64,000 nt of DNA, from positions 558,001 through 622,000 of the forward strand of contig CP114060.1 in the NCBI GenBank assembly GCA_026967495.1, written 5' to 3'. A program made the translations under genes and the position numbers. Below, piece by piece: positions 9,089-18,437 of the stretch. The notes under the pieces are model-generated. The model saw only the letters and a list, made by a program, of their open reading frames with translations, did no database searches and had not been told where the DNA came from. This DNA is from Rouxiella badensis. GTDB taxonomy: Bacteria; Pseudomonadota; Gammaproteobacteria; Enterobacterales; Enterobacteriaceae. Numbering within the stretch: position 1 is the stretch's first letter; the number at the start of each line of letters is the position of its first letter.

Positions 9089-9622
9089 TCAGAAGAACTG
9101 GCCCAGCCATTTAATACCAAAGGCTCCGGGTGCGAGGATCCCGAACCCCCAGACCAACGCCGAGGTGAAATTCGCCAGCTGAAAATAGCGCTGTGGCATA
9201 CCGCAAATTCCGGCAACCAGTGGTACAACCGCTCGCAGAGGACCAAAGAAACGGCCTATAAAGGCGCCAGGCATACCCCAGCGCTCGAAGAAGGCGTGGC
9301 CGCGTTCAAGCATTTGAGGGTGGCGTTTAAAAGGCCAGATATGCGGCACGCTGTCTCGATAATGCGAACCAATCCAGTAAGATAGCCAGTCACCAAAGAA
9401 GGCTCCGGCCGCCGCGCCGGCAAAAATCGGCCAGAAGGGGATCCCCGCCTCACCGATAAGCGCTCCCAGGCCAAGCAGGATAACCGTGGCCGGAAGCAGC
9501 AGAGACAGAAAAGCCAGTGACTCGCCAAAAGCCAGGAAAAATACGATAGGCACTGCCCAAGCCTGATGCTGACGGACAAATTCCGTCACGTAATGAATAA
9601 CTTCGCTAATGCTCAAAATCAC
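9089..9622 (-). CDS. DedA family membrane protein
   Basis: 177 residues, mostly hydrophobic, with DedA/SNARE-associated landmarks: FGESLAFLSLLLPATVILLGLGALIG near the start, GDWLSYWIG, and GRFFGPLRAVVPLVAGI, which contains the conserved G-R-F-x-G-P-x-R motif. DedA proteins include undecaprenyl-phosphate and other lipid flippases, but this member is short and its substrate is unknown. It sits between rmuC and a phosphatase-like gene, all on the minus strand, where E. coli has udp directly next to rmuC. The C-terminus GAFGIKWLGQFF is shorter than in YabI-type members. Confidence 0.85.
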   Translation of the reverse strand: MILSISEVIHYVTEFVRQHQAWAVPIVFFLAFGESLAFLSLLLPATVILLGLGALIGEAGIPFWPIFAGAAAGAFFGDWLSYWIGSHYRDSVPHIWPFKRHPQMLERGHAFFERWGMPGAFIGRFFGPLRAVVPLVAGICGMPQRYFQLANFTSALVWGFGILAPGAFGIKWLGQFF

Positions 9623-9710
9623 CGCCCGTGTTTTAAAAACGCTGTGCCGTTTTGTCTTGATGTCATTCCATTAAAAGTTATCCAATGACAACCGGAGCTT
9701 AACGGAAGGG

Positions 9711-10493
9711 CTATTCCAGATAACGCGCGCGCAGTTCTTCACGAACTTCGGCGGTTAAACCGTACTCTTTCTCCAGCCAGTTATCGAGCGTGTCATACTG
9801 CTCGGTAATGGCTTCCAACGCCGCATCAATGAAGCTTTCACGCACCGAAAGCACGTATTCGAACTTCTTCAGCGCAGAAGGCGGCAGATTGGTCGACAGT
9901 CGGTCGAGCAGCGCTTCACGGAAGGGTGCCAGCGTGGTGTCGGTCAGCAGGTAATCTTCTTTTACGGTGTCGATACTTGCACCCAGCGCCAGAAGCACCA
10001 GCGCAGAACCGATACCTGTCCGGTCTTTACCGACGGCACAGTGTTGCACGATAGCCCCACCGCCCGGCTGAAGCAGCAGGCTCACCAGCTTTTTATAGGC
10101 TTGGTTGTTAAACGGCAGGCGGCGATAAAGATCCAGCATAAAGGTCTGAGGATCAAACTCGGATAGGGTCTCAAGGTTCAGGCCGACCAGATTAGCGCTG
10201 ACCTCGTCGCTCGGCGGGTTCGCGGGGACGTGGTGATACTCGCATTCAGTCCAGAGAACGTCCGGTTGCGCCTCGACCTCTTCCTCATCACGGTAGTCCA
10301 GAACATGTTTGACCGGGACCTTGCTTAAATAGCCTATGTCTTGTTCTGTCAGGCCATCCAGGGCACCCGAGCGATAAAGCCAACCGTGTTTGACCCGACG
10401 GCCATCAGCGACAGTGTTGCCGCCCAGGTCACGGAAATTGACGCCGCCCTGTAAAAGAGCCAGTGAAGGGTGAAGTAAAATGGTTGCCGACAT
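9711..10493 (-). CDS. Tyrosine-specific protein phosphatase-like protein
   Basis: A 260-residue cytoplasmic protein with the dual-specificity or bacterial Tyr phosphatase fold. The P-loop HCAVGKDRTG (151-160) supplies Cys152 as nucleophile and Arg158. The N-terminal NFRDLGG (19-25) and LYRSGAL (39-45) segments are typical of the Y_phosphatase3 family, which also contains lipid phosphatases such as LipA and MptpB. No secretion signal is seen. Substrate is unknown. It lies downstream of the udp terminator and upstream of dedA with an 88-base gap, so the two may share a transcript. Confidence 0.85.
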   Translation of the reverse strand: MSATILLHPSLALLQGGVNFRDLGGNTVADGRRVKHGWLYRSGALDGLTEQDIGYLSKVPVKHVLDYRDEEEVEAQPDVLWTECEYHHVPANPPSDEVSANLVGLNLETLSEFDPQTFMLDLYRRLPFNNQAYKKLVSLLLQPGGGAIVQHCAVGKDRTGIGSALVLLALGASIDTVKEDYLLTDTTLAPFREALLDRLSTNLPPSALKKFEYVLSVRESFIDAALEAITEQYDTLDNWLEKEYGLTAEVREELRARYLE

Positions 10494-10552
10494 AAGGGCC
10501 TCTGAAAAATCTAATAGTGAATGTCATGACAATACCAGATAGCCGGCCCGAG

Positions 10553-10580
10553 ATAAAAAAGGGCCGCCAATTGGCGACCC
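10553..10580 (-). terminator. Rho-independent terminator of udp
   Basis: On the minus strand GGGTCGCCAA pairs with TTGGCGGCCC (one G-T pair) and is followed by six Ts. It lies 55 bases after the udp stop codon. Confidence 0.85.
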
Positions 10581-10634
10581 GTATTTTGCTATAACTCAGA
10601 CTTTGATCATGAACAAATCAGGTCTTTCTCAGTA

Positions 10635-11396
10635 TTAGATCAGACGACGAGCCGCCTCGACCACGATTTTCACCGCATGACTTTCTGTTTGCTTCATCGT
10701 TTCGGCGTTAGGAATTTCCTGCTGGGTGCGGTTGACGATAACTCCAGCGACCATCCCAGCGCGCAGGCCCTGGCTCGCACACATGGTCAACAGCGTTGCC
10801 GATTCCATTTCGTAGTTCATCACGCCCATTTCCTGCCACTCTTTCATCGATTCTTTAAAACGACGAACCACGCGGCCCGAATAGGTATCGTAACGTTCCT
10901 GTCCTGGATAGAAGGTGTCGGAGGAGGCAGTCACACCGATATGCACGGTCGCGCCCACGGCTTTGGAAGCCTCGACCAGCGCGGTCGTACAGGTGAAATC
11001 GGCCACCGCAGGGAACTCCATTGGGGCAAAGTGTAGGCTGGCACCGTCGAGGCGCACAGCTGCCGTCGTGACCAATACGTCACCGACGTTGATATGGGGC
11101 TGAATAGCGCCGGTGGTGCCAATGCGCAGGAAGGTGCGAATGCCCAGCTGGGCCAACTCTTCCACTGCAATTGAAGTTGAAGGTCCTCCAATGCCGGTAG
11201 AGCAGACGATGACGGACTTGCCGTCCAGCTCCGCACGCCAAGACGTAAACTCACGATGTGACGCCAGACGAACCGGATTCTCCATCAGTCTCGCAATTTT
11301 CTCAACGCGCTCAGGGTCACCCGGAACAATGGCCAGCGTCGCCCCCTGCAGGCTACTTTTGGTCAGGCCAAGATGGAAAACGTCAGACTGAGACAT
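10635..11396 (-). CDS. udp: Udp, uridine phosphorylase
   Basis: 253 residues, same length as E. coli Udp. It cleaves uridine to uracil and ribose-1-phosphate in pyrimidine salvage. Family landmarks are DVFHLGLTKSSLQGA at the N-terminus, PGDPERVEKIA for phosphate binding, RIGTTGAIQPHINVGDVLV and MNYEMESATLLTMC, whose glutamates contact the ribose. It is transcribed alone, with a strong terminator downstream and tandem CRP sites 110-180 bases upstream, consistent with the CRP/CytR control known for E. coli udp. Confidence 0.97.
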   Translation of the reverse strand: MSQSDVFHLGLTKSSLQGATLAIVPGDPERVEKIARLMENPVRLASHREFTSWRAELDGKSVIVCSTGIGGPSTSIAVEELAQLGIRTFLRIGTTGAIQPHINVGDVLVTTAAVRLDGASLHFAPMEFPAVADFTCTTALVEASKAVGATVHIGVTASSDTFYPGQERYDTYSGRVVRRFKESMKEWQEMGVMNYEMESATLLTMCASQGLRAGMVAGVIVNRTQQEIPNAETMKQTESHAVKIVVEAARRLI

Positions 11397-11506
11397 AAAT
11401 AAACTCCTTTTAATTCGGGTGATGTTTTATTCGGTCAAGCCGTTATTGATTCATAACGTTGCTGATGAAATACCTTGTCACTTTATCGTGCCTTGCCGCT
11501 TCATTT

Positions 11507-11522
11507 TGTGATTGAAATCGCT
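11507..11522 (-). promoter_or_regulatory. CRP-binding site, udp-proximal
   Basis: TGTGA-N6-TCGCT, a good half plus an imperfect half of the CRP consensus. It lies 52 bases from the second site, the spacing used in E. coli CytR-regulated promoters where CytR sits between two CRP dimers. Confidence 0.65.
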
Positions 11523-11558
11523 AAGCGGCATCTTTACGTTCATTTATTACATACACAA

Positions 11559-11574
11559 TGTGATTTACATCACA
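11559..11574 (-). promoter_or_regulatory. CRP-binding site, udp-distal
   Basis: TGTGA-TTTACA-TCACA is a perfect match to both CRP half sites. With the site at 11507 it forms the CRP-CytR-CRP arrangement of E. coli udp and deo promoters. It could also act on the divergent ysgA gene. The rest of the 385-base udp-ysgA gap is AT-rich and shows nothing else I can name. Confidence 0.8.
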
Positions 11575-11781
11575 ACAATCTAGTCATGAATGCGCATTTA
11601 TGGCAATAAAACCCTGTTATCCGCATGACAATCAGATTAATTTTCGCTCAGCCAAGCATTTTTTACGCAAGGCTAAACGAGAGGACAGACTATGGTTGTT
11701 GATGTGCTGCCTTTATGGCTTATAGTTTAAAATCTGAAACTCTACGTGAAAACAAAGTGCTTACCCTGTATGGAGACTGCA

Positions 11782-12609
11782 ATGAAGAAAGATGACTTAA
11801 TACAACTAAAACAAGCACCTGACAGTTTCTCCCCTGCCGTTACGCCTGTATCTGCTTCGACTATTCACACGGATACTGAAGGCCTGCATGCGGGTGAGAC
11901 CACTATCCCTTCTCAGGGAGAGAATCTGCCGGCCTATCTGGCCAGGCCCGCAGAATATACCGGTAAGCTGCCCATCGTTATCGTAGTACAGGAAATCTTC
12001 GGCGTTCACGAACATATTCGTGACCTGTGCCGTCGTCTGGCGAAAGAAGGCTACCTGGCGATCGCGCCTGAGCTTTATTTCCGCCAGGGCGATCCTTCTG
12101 AATATAGCGATATTGGCGAGCTGCTGAATAATCTGGTGAGTAAGGTTCCCGACCAGCAGGTACTGGCCGATCTGGACCACACCGCACACTGGGCGGCGCA
12201 GCACGGTGGCGATGCCAGTAAATTGGCTATTACCGGATTCTGCTGGGGCGGCCGTATTACCTGGCTCTACGCGGCACACAGCCCTCAGTTGAAGGCCGGC
12301 GTTGCCTGGTACGGTAAACTGGTCGGCAATAAAACGCTGTCGACGCCGACGCATCCGGTCGATGAGGCCGTTGACCTGACTGCGCCAGTGCTTGGCCTGT
12401 ATGGCGGCAAGGATGACGGTATTCCGCTGGACACAGTTGAAAGCATGCGTCAGGCAATCCGCGCGGCGAATGCTAATGCGGAAATCGTGGTTTATCCTGA
12501 TGCTGGCCACGCGTTCAACGCAGATTACCGCCCAAGCTATAACGCGGAAGCGGCGGAAGATGGCTGGCAGCGCATGTTGGCGTGGTTTGCCAAATACGGC
12601 GTGAAATAA
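11782..12609 (+). CDS. ysgA: Dienelactone hydrolase family protein YsgA
   Basis: 275 residues of the alpha/beta hydrolase fold. The family signature is VVQEIFGVHEHIRD, the nucleophile Cys is in GFCWGGR, and the catalytic His is in DAGHAFNADYRP. It is the orthologue of E. coli YsgA, which also lies beside udp; its true substrate is not known. I start at the third ATG (11782), which has GGAG seven bases upstream; a GTG at 11746 would add 12 residues. No signal peptide is seen. It is followed by a bidirectional terminator. Confidence 0.88.
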   Translation: MKKDDLIQLKQAPDSFSPAVTPVSASTIHTDTEGLHAGETTIPSQGENLPAYLARPAEYTGKLPIVIVVQEIFGVHEHIRDLCRRLAKEGYLAIAPELYFRQGDPSEYSDIGELLNNLVSKVPDQQVLADLDHTAHWAAQHGGDASKLAITGFCWGGRITWLYAAHSPQLKAGVAWYGKLVGNKTLSTPTHPVDEAVDLTAPVLGLYGGKDDGIPLDTVESMRQAIRAANANAEIVVYPDAGHAFNADYRPSYNAEAAEDGWQRMLAWFAKYGVK

Positions 12610-12641
12610 GCCGTTTTTTCGCCATTTTTAAAAGACAAAAT

Positions 12642-12677
12642 AAAGGCCCCGTCGGCAAACGCTAACGGGACCTTTTT
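12642..12677. terminator. Bidirectional terminator between ysgA and the SDR gene
   Basis: AAAGG-C-CCCGT pairs with ACGGG-A-CCTTT around a 12-base loop, with five Ts on the plus side and As/Ts on the minus side. It separates two convergent genes. Confidence 0.8.
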
Positions 12678-12726
12678 CTTATCACTCATTGCTTAAAAGT
12701 CTGAGTATTCTCTGAGTTTATACGAT

Positions 12727-13491
12727 TCAGGCCTGTTTGGGCTGACCGTTAGAGGCACTGAGACCGCCGTCAACCGGCAGGTTCACACCGGTCACGAATC
12801 GAGCGTCATCGCTGGCAAGGAAGGCAATCACCGAGGCAATTTCTTCCGGCTCTGCGCCGCGTCCCAGCGGAATACGTTCGGCGAACTTCGCCAATAAGAC
12901 TTTGTTTTCTTTGATGTCACCGGCCATGTCGGTCAGCGTCAGGCTAGGACAGACAGCATTGACACGAACGCCATCGGCACCGTGGTCTAACGCCAGAGAA
13001 CGCGTGAAGTTGGTCACGGCACCTTTGGCGGCATTGTAGAAGCTCATCCCCCAGTCCCCACCAAGCCCCGAAACAGAAGACACGTTGACGATATTGCCTT
13101 TGCTTTTCTTCAGCGCCTCGATAAAGAAGCGAGTGGCATAGAACACGCCGCCGACATCGATATCAATAATCTTTTTCCAGTCTTCGATGCTGGCTTCGTT
13201 CACCTTGCCCTGCACCACAACACCGGCGTTGTTGACCAGCACGTCGACGCGTCCAAACTTGTCGAGCACAACCTGCGCCAACCTTTCGACCTCCTGCGGA
13301 TTGGAGATATCGGCGACGTGGACGTAGTAATTAGTGGTTTCGAGCGTGTTGGCCACTTTGGCCAGTTTGATTTCGGTACGCCCTACCAACACCACGATGG
13401 CCCCTTCAGCGGCAAAGCGCTGGGCGGTTGCGGCCCCCATGCCAGAACCCGCACCGGTGACCACCACGACTTTATCTTTAAATCGACTCAT
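12727..13491 (-). CDS. Short-chain dehydrogenase/reductase (SDR)
   Basis: A 254-residue classical SDR. The cofactor-binding TGAGSGMG is at 12-19, NNAG at 87-90, the catalytic Ser at about 139 (NVSS), and Tyr152 and Lys156 are in YNAAK. The VGRTE segment after the second beta strand has Arg38, which suggests but does not prove NADP preference. FVTGVNLPVDGGLSA near the end is typical of FabG-like members. The substrate cannot be inferred. It stands alone between ysgA (convergent) and metE (upstream, same strand, 239 bases away), a position not occupied by an SDR in E. coli. Confidence 0.85.
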   Translation of the reverse strand: MSRFKDKVVVVTGAGSGMGAATAQRFAAEGAIVVLVGRTEIKLAKVANTLETTNYYVHVADISNPQEVERLAQVVLDKFGRVDVLVNNAGVVVQGKVNEASIEDWKKIIDIDVGGVFYATRFFIEALKKSKGNIVNVSSVSGLGGDWGMSFYNAAKGAVTNFTRSLALDHGADGVRVNAVCPSLTLTDMAGDIKENKVLLAKFAERIPLGRGAEPEEIASVIAFLASDDARFVTGVNLPVDGGLSASNGQPKQA

Positions 13492-13682
13492 TTTTGTCTC
13501 CTTACGTCGTCAGAAAGTTAATCGAGAAAAGATTTCACTTCCTTAAGCCTAGCCAATAGACGAAAAGAGGGTCGCAATAAACGGCAATCCGCTGAACCAA
13601 TTCAGCCTCAGGCGTGGCATGTTGCGGCTCGTGGGGCGGTGATAAAGAGGTTACAAAATACTAATGGCGAGGAAAGTGGCAT

Positions 13683-13705
13683 AAAAAAAGGGCGCCGAAG
13701 CGCCC
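13683..13705 (-). terminator. Rho-independent terminator of metE
   Basis: On the minus strand GGGCGC-TTCG-GCGCCC, a six-pair stem closed by a stable UUCG tetraloop, is followed by seven Ts. It begins 26 bases after the metE stop. Confidence 0.92.
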
Positions 13706-13730
13706 GGTATATTCACGCTGCGACCACAGC

Positions 13731-16007
13731 TTAAACGTTAGCGGCGCGCAGACGCTGCGCGGCTTTGACCATGTTTGCGAGCGATTCACGCGTTTCAGGC
13801 CAGCCGCGAGTCTTCAGACCACAGTCTGGATTAACCCATAGACGCTCAGCAGGAATGCGGTCTGCGGCCTTGCGCAACAGGTCTTCAATCCACTCAACGC
13901 TTGGCACGTTCGGGGAATGAATATCGTAAACTCCTGGTCCGATTTCGTTTGGATATTCGAATTCTTTAAACGATTCCAGCAGGTCCATGTCTGAACGAGA
14001 GGTTTCGATAGTAATGACGTCGGCATCCAGTGCCGCGATGGAGTCCATAATGTCGTTGAACTCGCAGTAACACATGTGCGTGTGAATTTGCGTGTCGTCT
14101 CGAGCAATCGCGGCATTCAGTTTGAAGGCGTCCACCGCCCAGCGCAGATAAGCCTGCCACTCGGACTGACGCAAAGGTAAACCTTCACGCAGCGCAGGTT
14201 CGTCGATTTGGATGATGCCAATACCGGCTTTTTCCAGGTCTTCCACTTCGTCACGCAGCGCCAGAGCAATCTGTTTGGCGATGGTTTCACGCGTCACGTC
14301 TTCACGCGGGAACGACCAGCACAGGATAGTCACAGGACCGGTCAACATGCCTTTAACCGGTTTTTCGGTCAGAGACTGTGCGTATATGGCCCACTCGACG
14401 GTGATCGCTTCTGGGCGGCTTACGTCGCCAATAATGACCGGGGGTTTAACGCAGCGAGAACCGTAGCTCTGCACCCAACCGTTTTGGGTGAACACAAAGC
14501 CGTCGAGGTGTTCGCCAAAATATTCGACCATGTCGTTACGTTCAGCTTCACCGTGCACCAGTACGTCGAGACCAAGGCGTTCCTGCTCGTTGATAGCCTG
14601 CTTAATGTGCTCGCTAATGCCAATACGGTAGTTTTTAAGGTCCAGGCGGCCCTGTTTGAAGTCCAGACGCAGGCCACGGATTTCGGTGGTTTGCGGGAAT
14701 GAACCGATAGTAGTGGTCGGCCAGGCGGGCAGATTAAAGCGTGCACGCTGTGATTCTGCACGCTGTGGATAGGCGCTTGGACGGTCGACTTCCCGTGCGC
14801 TGATTGCCGCCAAACGCTTGCCTACGGCAGCATTATGTACGCGGGTAGAGTTTTTGCGCGCGCGGATTGGCGCGCTGTATTCGGCCAGCTTAGCCTGTGC
14901 TTCTGCGCTTGGGTTGTTCAGGGCATCGGTCAACAGCGCCAGCTCGGCACATTTTTGCAGTGCAAATGCGAACCAGCTCTTCACTTCTGCATCCAGACGC
15001 GTTTCAACGCTCAGATCGATAGGACTATGCAGCAGTGAACATGAGGTTCCTAGCCAGACGTTGCGACCAGCAACCAGCGGCTTTAGACGGTCGAACCAGG
15101 TGCTCAGATCGGCACGCCAAACGTTACGGCCGTTGATCACTCCCAGTGACAGCACCCAGTCTTTTGGCAGCGCATTGGCAACCGCGTTCAGAGAGTCGTG
15201 ACCGGCAACGGCGTCGATATGCAGCCCCTGCACCGGCAGCTGGCGGAGGGTCTCAAGATTGTGTCCGATGCTGTCGAAATAGGTGGTCAGCAATAGCTTA
15301 GTTTTACCCTGAAGCGCGGCATAGGCCGGTCTGTAGGCATCCAGCCACGCCTGCGGCAGTTCGAGAACCAGAGCCGGCTCATCAATCTGCACCCATTCAA
15401 TACCGCGTTTAGCCAGTTCAGCCAAAACCTGCTGATAAACAGGCAGAATATCATCGAGCAGCGACAGACGGTCAAACTGTTCACCCTTTACTTTTCCCAG
15501 CCACAGGTAGGTCAATGGCCCCAGCAGCACCGGTTTAACCTTGTGACCCAGCGCCAGCGCTTCGTCAACTTCGTCAAGCAGCTGAGTCCAGGTCAGTTTG
15601 AACCGCTGACCCTGAGTGAACTCAGGCACCATGTAGTGGTAGTTGGTGTTGAACCATTTGGTCATTTCGGCAGCGGCGGCAGGTTTGCCGGTCGGTGCCC
15701 GGCCACGACCCAGGCGAAACAGAGTATCGAGATCGACTGAACCATCATCATTCTGGTGACGCGCCGGAACGTTACCCAGCAGCAGGCTGGTGGTAAGAAC
15801 GTGATCGTACCAGGCAAAATCGCCAACCGGCAGCAGATCCACGCCAGCTTGCTGTTGCTGCTGCCAATGTCGGGCGCGCAGCTCGCGGCCCGTTGCCAGC
15901 AGTTCTTCTTGAGTCATGTTGCCAGCCCAGTAGCTTTCCTGCGCTTTTTTCAGTTCACGACGCAAACCAACGCGTGGAAAACCCAGAGTGTGATTCAATA
16001 TCGTCAT
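13731..16007 (-). CDS. metE: MetE, cobalamin-independent methionine synthase
   Basis: 758 residues, about the E. coli length. It transfers a methyl group from methyltetrahydrofolate-triglutamate to homocysteine. Zinc ligands are visible in the C-terminal barrel: His and Cys in HTHMCYCEF and a late Cys in NPDCGLKTRG. The N-terminal GFPRVGLRRELKKAQESYW and the WPTTTIGSFPQT linker between the two barrels are diagnostic. It is divergent from its activator gene metR, with MetJ boxes in the 104-base gap. A hairpin terminator follows. No frameshift is seen over its whole length. Confidence 0.98.
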   Translation of the reverse strand: MTILNHTLGFPRVGLRRELKKAQESYWAGNMTQEELLATGRELRARHWQQQQQAGVDLLPVGDFAWYDHVLTTSLLLGNVPARHQNDDGSVDLDTLFRLGRGRAPTGKPAAAAEMTKWFNTNYHYMVPEFTQGQRFKLTWTQLLDEVDEALALGHKVKPVLLGPLTYLWLGKVKGEQFDRLSLLDDILPVYQQVLAELAKRGIEWVQIDEPALVLELPQAWLDAYRPAYAALQGKTKLLLTTYFDSIGHNLETLRQLPVQGLHIDAVAGHDSLNAVANALPKDWVLSLGVINGRNVWRADLSTWFDRLKPLVAGRNVWLGTSCSLLHSPIDLSVETRLDAEVKSWFAFALQKCAELALLTDALNNPSAEAQAKLAEYSAPIRARKNSTRVHNAAVGKRLAAISAREVDRPSAYPQRAESQRARFNLPAWPTTTIGSFPQTTEIRGLRLDFKQGRLDLKNYRIGISEHIKQAINEQERLGLDVLVHGEAERNDMVEYFGEHLDGFVFTQNGWVQSYGSRCVKPPVIIGDVSRPEAITVEWAIYAQSLTEKPVKGMLTGPVTILCWSFPREDVTRETIAKQIALALRDEVEDLEKAGIGIIQIDEPALREGLPLRQSEWQAYLRWAVDAFKLNAAIARDDTQIHTHMCYCEFNDIMDSIAALDADVITIETSRSDMDLLESFKEFEYPNEIGPGVYDIHSPNVPSVEWIEDLLRKAADRIPAERLWVNPDCGLKTRGWPETRESLANMVKAAQRLRAANV

Positions 16008-16023
16008 CTTTAAGTCCCCATTT

Positions 16024-16047
16024 AGCCATCCAGATGTTTACACATCC
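16024..16047. promoter_or_regulatory. MetJ operator (three tandem met boxes)
   Basis: Three adjoining eight-base units, AGCCATCC, AGATGTTT and ACACATCC, match the met box consensus AGACGTCT at 5-6 of 8 positions each. They lie 17 bases upstream of metE between metE and metR, where MetJ with SAM represses both genes in E. coli. No clear MetR site could be pinned down by eye. Confidence 0.7.
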
Positions 16048-16111
16048 ATAATCCGCAGGTACTGTATATTCCACAAGCGCAAATTATTCACAGTGACAGT
16101 GAAGGACTCTC

Positions 16112-17068
16112 ATGATCGAACTGAAACACCTGCGGACGCTGCAAGCTCTGCGAAATACCGGCTCTCTTGCCGCCGCAGCGGCACAGCTACACCAGACCCA
16201 ATCTGCCCTGTCGCATCAATTTAGCGACCTTGAGCAGCGTCTCGGTTTCAGACTATTTGTGCGTAAAAGCCAGCCGCTGCGTTTTACGCCGCAGGGTGAA
16301 ATCATGCTGCAGTTGGCGGAACAGGTACTGCCGCAGATTCAGCAGGCGTTACAGGCCTGCCACGAACCGCAACAGGCTACTCTGCGCATCGCGATTGAAT
16401 GCCACAGCTGCATTCAGTGGCTGACGCCCGCGCTCGACACCTTCCACCAGAGCTGGCCACAGGTGCTGATGGACTTTAAGTCTGGCGTGACCTTCGACCC
16501 ACAGCCCGCCCTGCAACAGGGTGAGCTGGACATCGTGCTGACCTCCGACATTCTGCCGCGCAGCGGCCTGCACTATTCGCCGATGTTTGATTATGAAGTA
16601 CGTCTGGTATTAGCACCGGACCATCCTTTGGCGAACAAAGACGTCATTACACCGGAGGATTTGAGCAGCGAGATCCTGATGATTTATCCGGTTCAGCGTC
16701 AGCGCCTGGATATCTGGCGTCACTTCCTGCAACCGGCGGGCGTCAGTCCAGCGCTGAAAAACGTGGATAACACCCTGCTGCTCATCCAGATGGTGTCGGC
16801 GCGCATGGGGATTGCTGCACTGCCGCACTGGGTAGTAGAAAGCTTTGAGAAACAAGGGTTGGTGGTCACCAAAACCTTGGGTGATGGCCTTTGGAGCCGC
16901 CTCTACGCTGCCGTTCGCGACGGAGAACAGCGCCAGGCGGTGACCGAGGCGTTTATCCGCTCGGCACGCCAGCACGCCTACGATCACCTGCCTTTTGTGC
17001 GCGATGCCTCACGCCCCAACGGCGCGGCGTCATCGCTAAAAACGCTTTCCCTGCCGCCAGAGGCTTGA
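16112..17068 (+). CDS. metR: MetR, LysR-type activator of methionine genes
   Basis: 318 residues with the LysR helix-turn-helix in residues 1-60 (IELKHLRTLQALRNTGSLAA, then LHQTQSALSHQFSDLEQRLG) and a periplasmic-binding-like effector domain. MetR uses homocysteine as coactivator for metE and metH. The divergent position against metE is the same as in E. coli. It converges on the MFS transporter gene, with two bases between the stop codons. In E. coli yigM follows; here it is absent and a 26-kb block begins. Confidence 0.96.
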   Translation: MIELKHLRTLQALRNTGSLAAAAAQLHQTQSALSHQFSDLEQRLGFRLFVRKSQPLRFTPQGEIMLQLAEQVLPQIQQALQACHEPQQATLRIAIECHSCIQWLTPALDTFHQSWPQVLMDFKSGVTFDPQPALQQGELDIVLTSDILPRSGLHYSPMFDYEVRLVLAPDHPLANKDVITPEDLSSEILMIYPVQRQRLDIWRHFLQPAGVSPALKNVDNTLLLIQMVSARMGIAALPHWVVESFEKQGLVVTKTLGDGLWSRLYAAVRDGEQRQAVTEAFIRSARQHAYDHLPFVRDASRPNGAASSLKTLSLPPEA

Positions 17069-17070
17069 GG

Positions 17071-18302
17071 TTAATCAGGCTGCTGTTTACGCCTTGCGGT
17101 GACGACGCTCAGCGCCACAATGCCCACGGCGGCCAGGGTAGCGGCGAGGAGCGTGAAGCTCATCGTGAAACCTTTTATATCAATCAGATAACCTGTCGCA
17201 ACGGGCAGTAAGCCCGCCGGAATATAGGCGCCAATATTGAGCAACGCATTGGCTTCTGCACGGCGGTCAGCGGAGATATTCACCGACAGCAGCGTGAGTC
17301 CTCCGAGTTGCCCGAGACCCTGCGCAGCCCCGGCAGCCAGCGCGGCGAGGAAGAGGGCTATCTCGCCTCCCCCATGGAGCGCCAGAACGAGACACAGCAT
17401 CGTAATCATCAGTGCCGTCCCACTGAAATAGAACACGCGGGTCGTTGGCAATTGGCGGCACAGCAGTTGGCTTCCCACCGCGACCATAAACATCACGCAG
17501 GCCATAACCCCCGCCACCACCGGGCTTCCCGCACCCGAAAAATGATTCAGCAATACGGCTCCAGTGACAGCATCAGCGAGGTTGAGGTCAGCCCCGGCGC
17601 GAAGAACAGTACGCCCAAAACCAGATGAAAAATATGCTTCGACGCAATCGACGGCAGGCGCAGCGGACGCGGCGTTTCATTTAAGCGTTTCACTTTGGCC
17701 GGCAAACGTATTGCGATAGCTATCGCGCTTAGCTGTACCAACAGTTCGATGGCAAACACGATAAATACCGGATGCGGCAGGAAGCGTACTACCGCGCCGC
17801 TCATCACCGGCCCCAGCCCTGCGCCGGTTACCATGGCAATCGATGCCACCAGCGCGGCCTGCCGCTTACGGCTTTCTCCTCCGGCGTCCACCACCGCAGC
17901 CATACTCGCCGTCACGGTAATGCCCACCGCAACTCCGGTCAGGAAACGCGCGACCAGCAGCGCATAGACCGATCCCGCATCAATAAAACACACACAGGCC
18001 AGTACCGAAGCCATGAGTCCCGGCAGGATAATCTTCTTCCTGCCCAGCCGGTCCGCGAGTTGCCCGGCGACCAGCAGGGTTATCACCAGCGCCAAAATAT
18101 AACAGGCAAAAATCAGAGTCAGCGTGCCGGAAGTAAAATCAAACTGCTTTTTCCAATGGATATACAGTGGCGTAGGCGCGTTAGACAGCATAAATACTGC
18201 GACGACTATCCACGCGGTTTGTAAAATTCGCCACGGCGACGCGGCTTGGGCGGGCATTTTTAACCTGTTAATACTGTTTTCAGAAGGTAAAGACTGCGAC
18301 AT
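17071..18302 (-). CDS. MFS drug/metabolite transporter, frame interrupted by one indel
   Basis: About 410 residues of a 12-helix major facilitator. The first half has the A-motif GQLADRLGRKK between helices 2 and 3 and proceeds to LVLGVLFFAPGLTSTSLMLSLEP. The frame then shifts and continues as LLNHFSGAGSPVVAGVMACVMF to the end. Adding one base at 17557-17561, turning plus-strand GGCTC into GGGCTC, gives an unbroken protein. The substrate is unknown. It is divergent from a LysR regulator 135 bases away, so it is probably that regulator's target. I annotate one gene and not a pseudogene because of the pattern of such errors in this window. Confidence 0.8.
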
Positions 18303-18437
18303 CGATTTTTCCTGTAGTGAAAGCGCTGAAGATGGCTATCAGCGTGACACGCAGGATAAAGAACATCGCATATAAGAAAAATAGGCTAAAATTCCAAACA
18401 TATCGGACAAAAAACTCCTTAATGACGAGATTTCACC

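Noticed and set aside
11806..12510. Long minus-strand reading frame opposite ysgA
   Set aside because: Composition is that of a codon shadow; ysgA on the plus strand has its full catalytic set.
14208..15201. Plus-strand reading frames opposite metE
   Set aside because: They lie inside an intact metE and show no family features.
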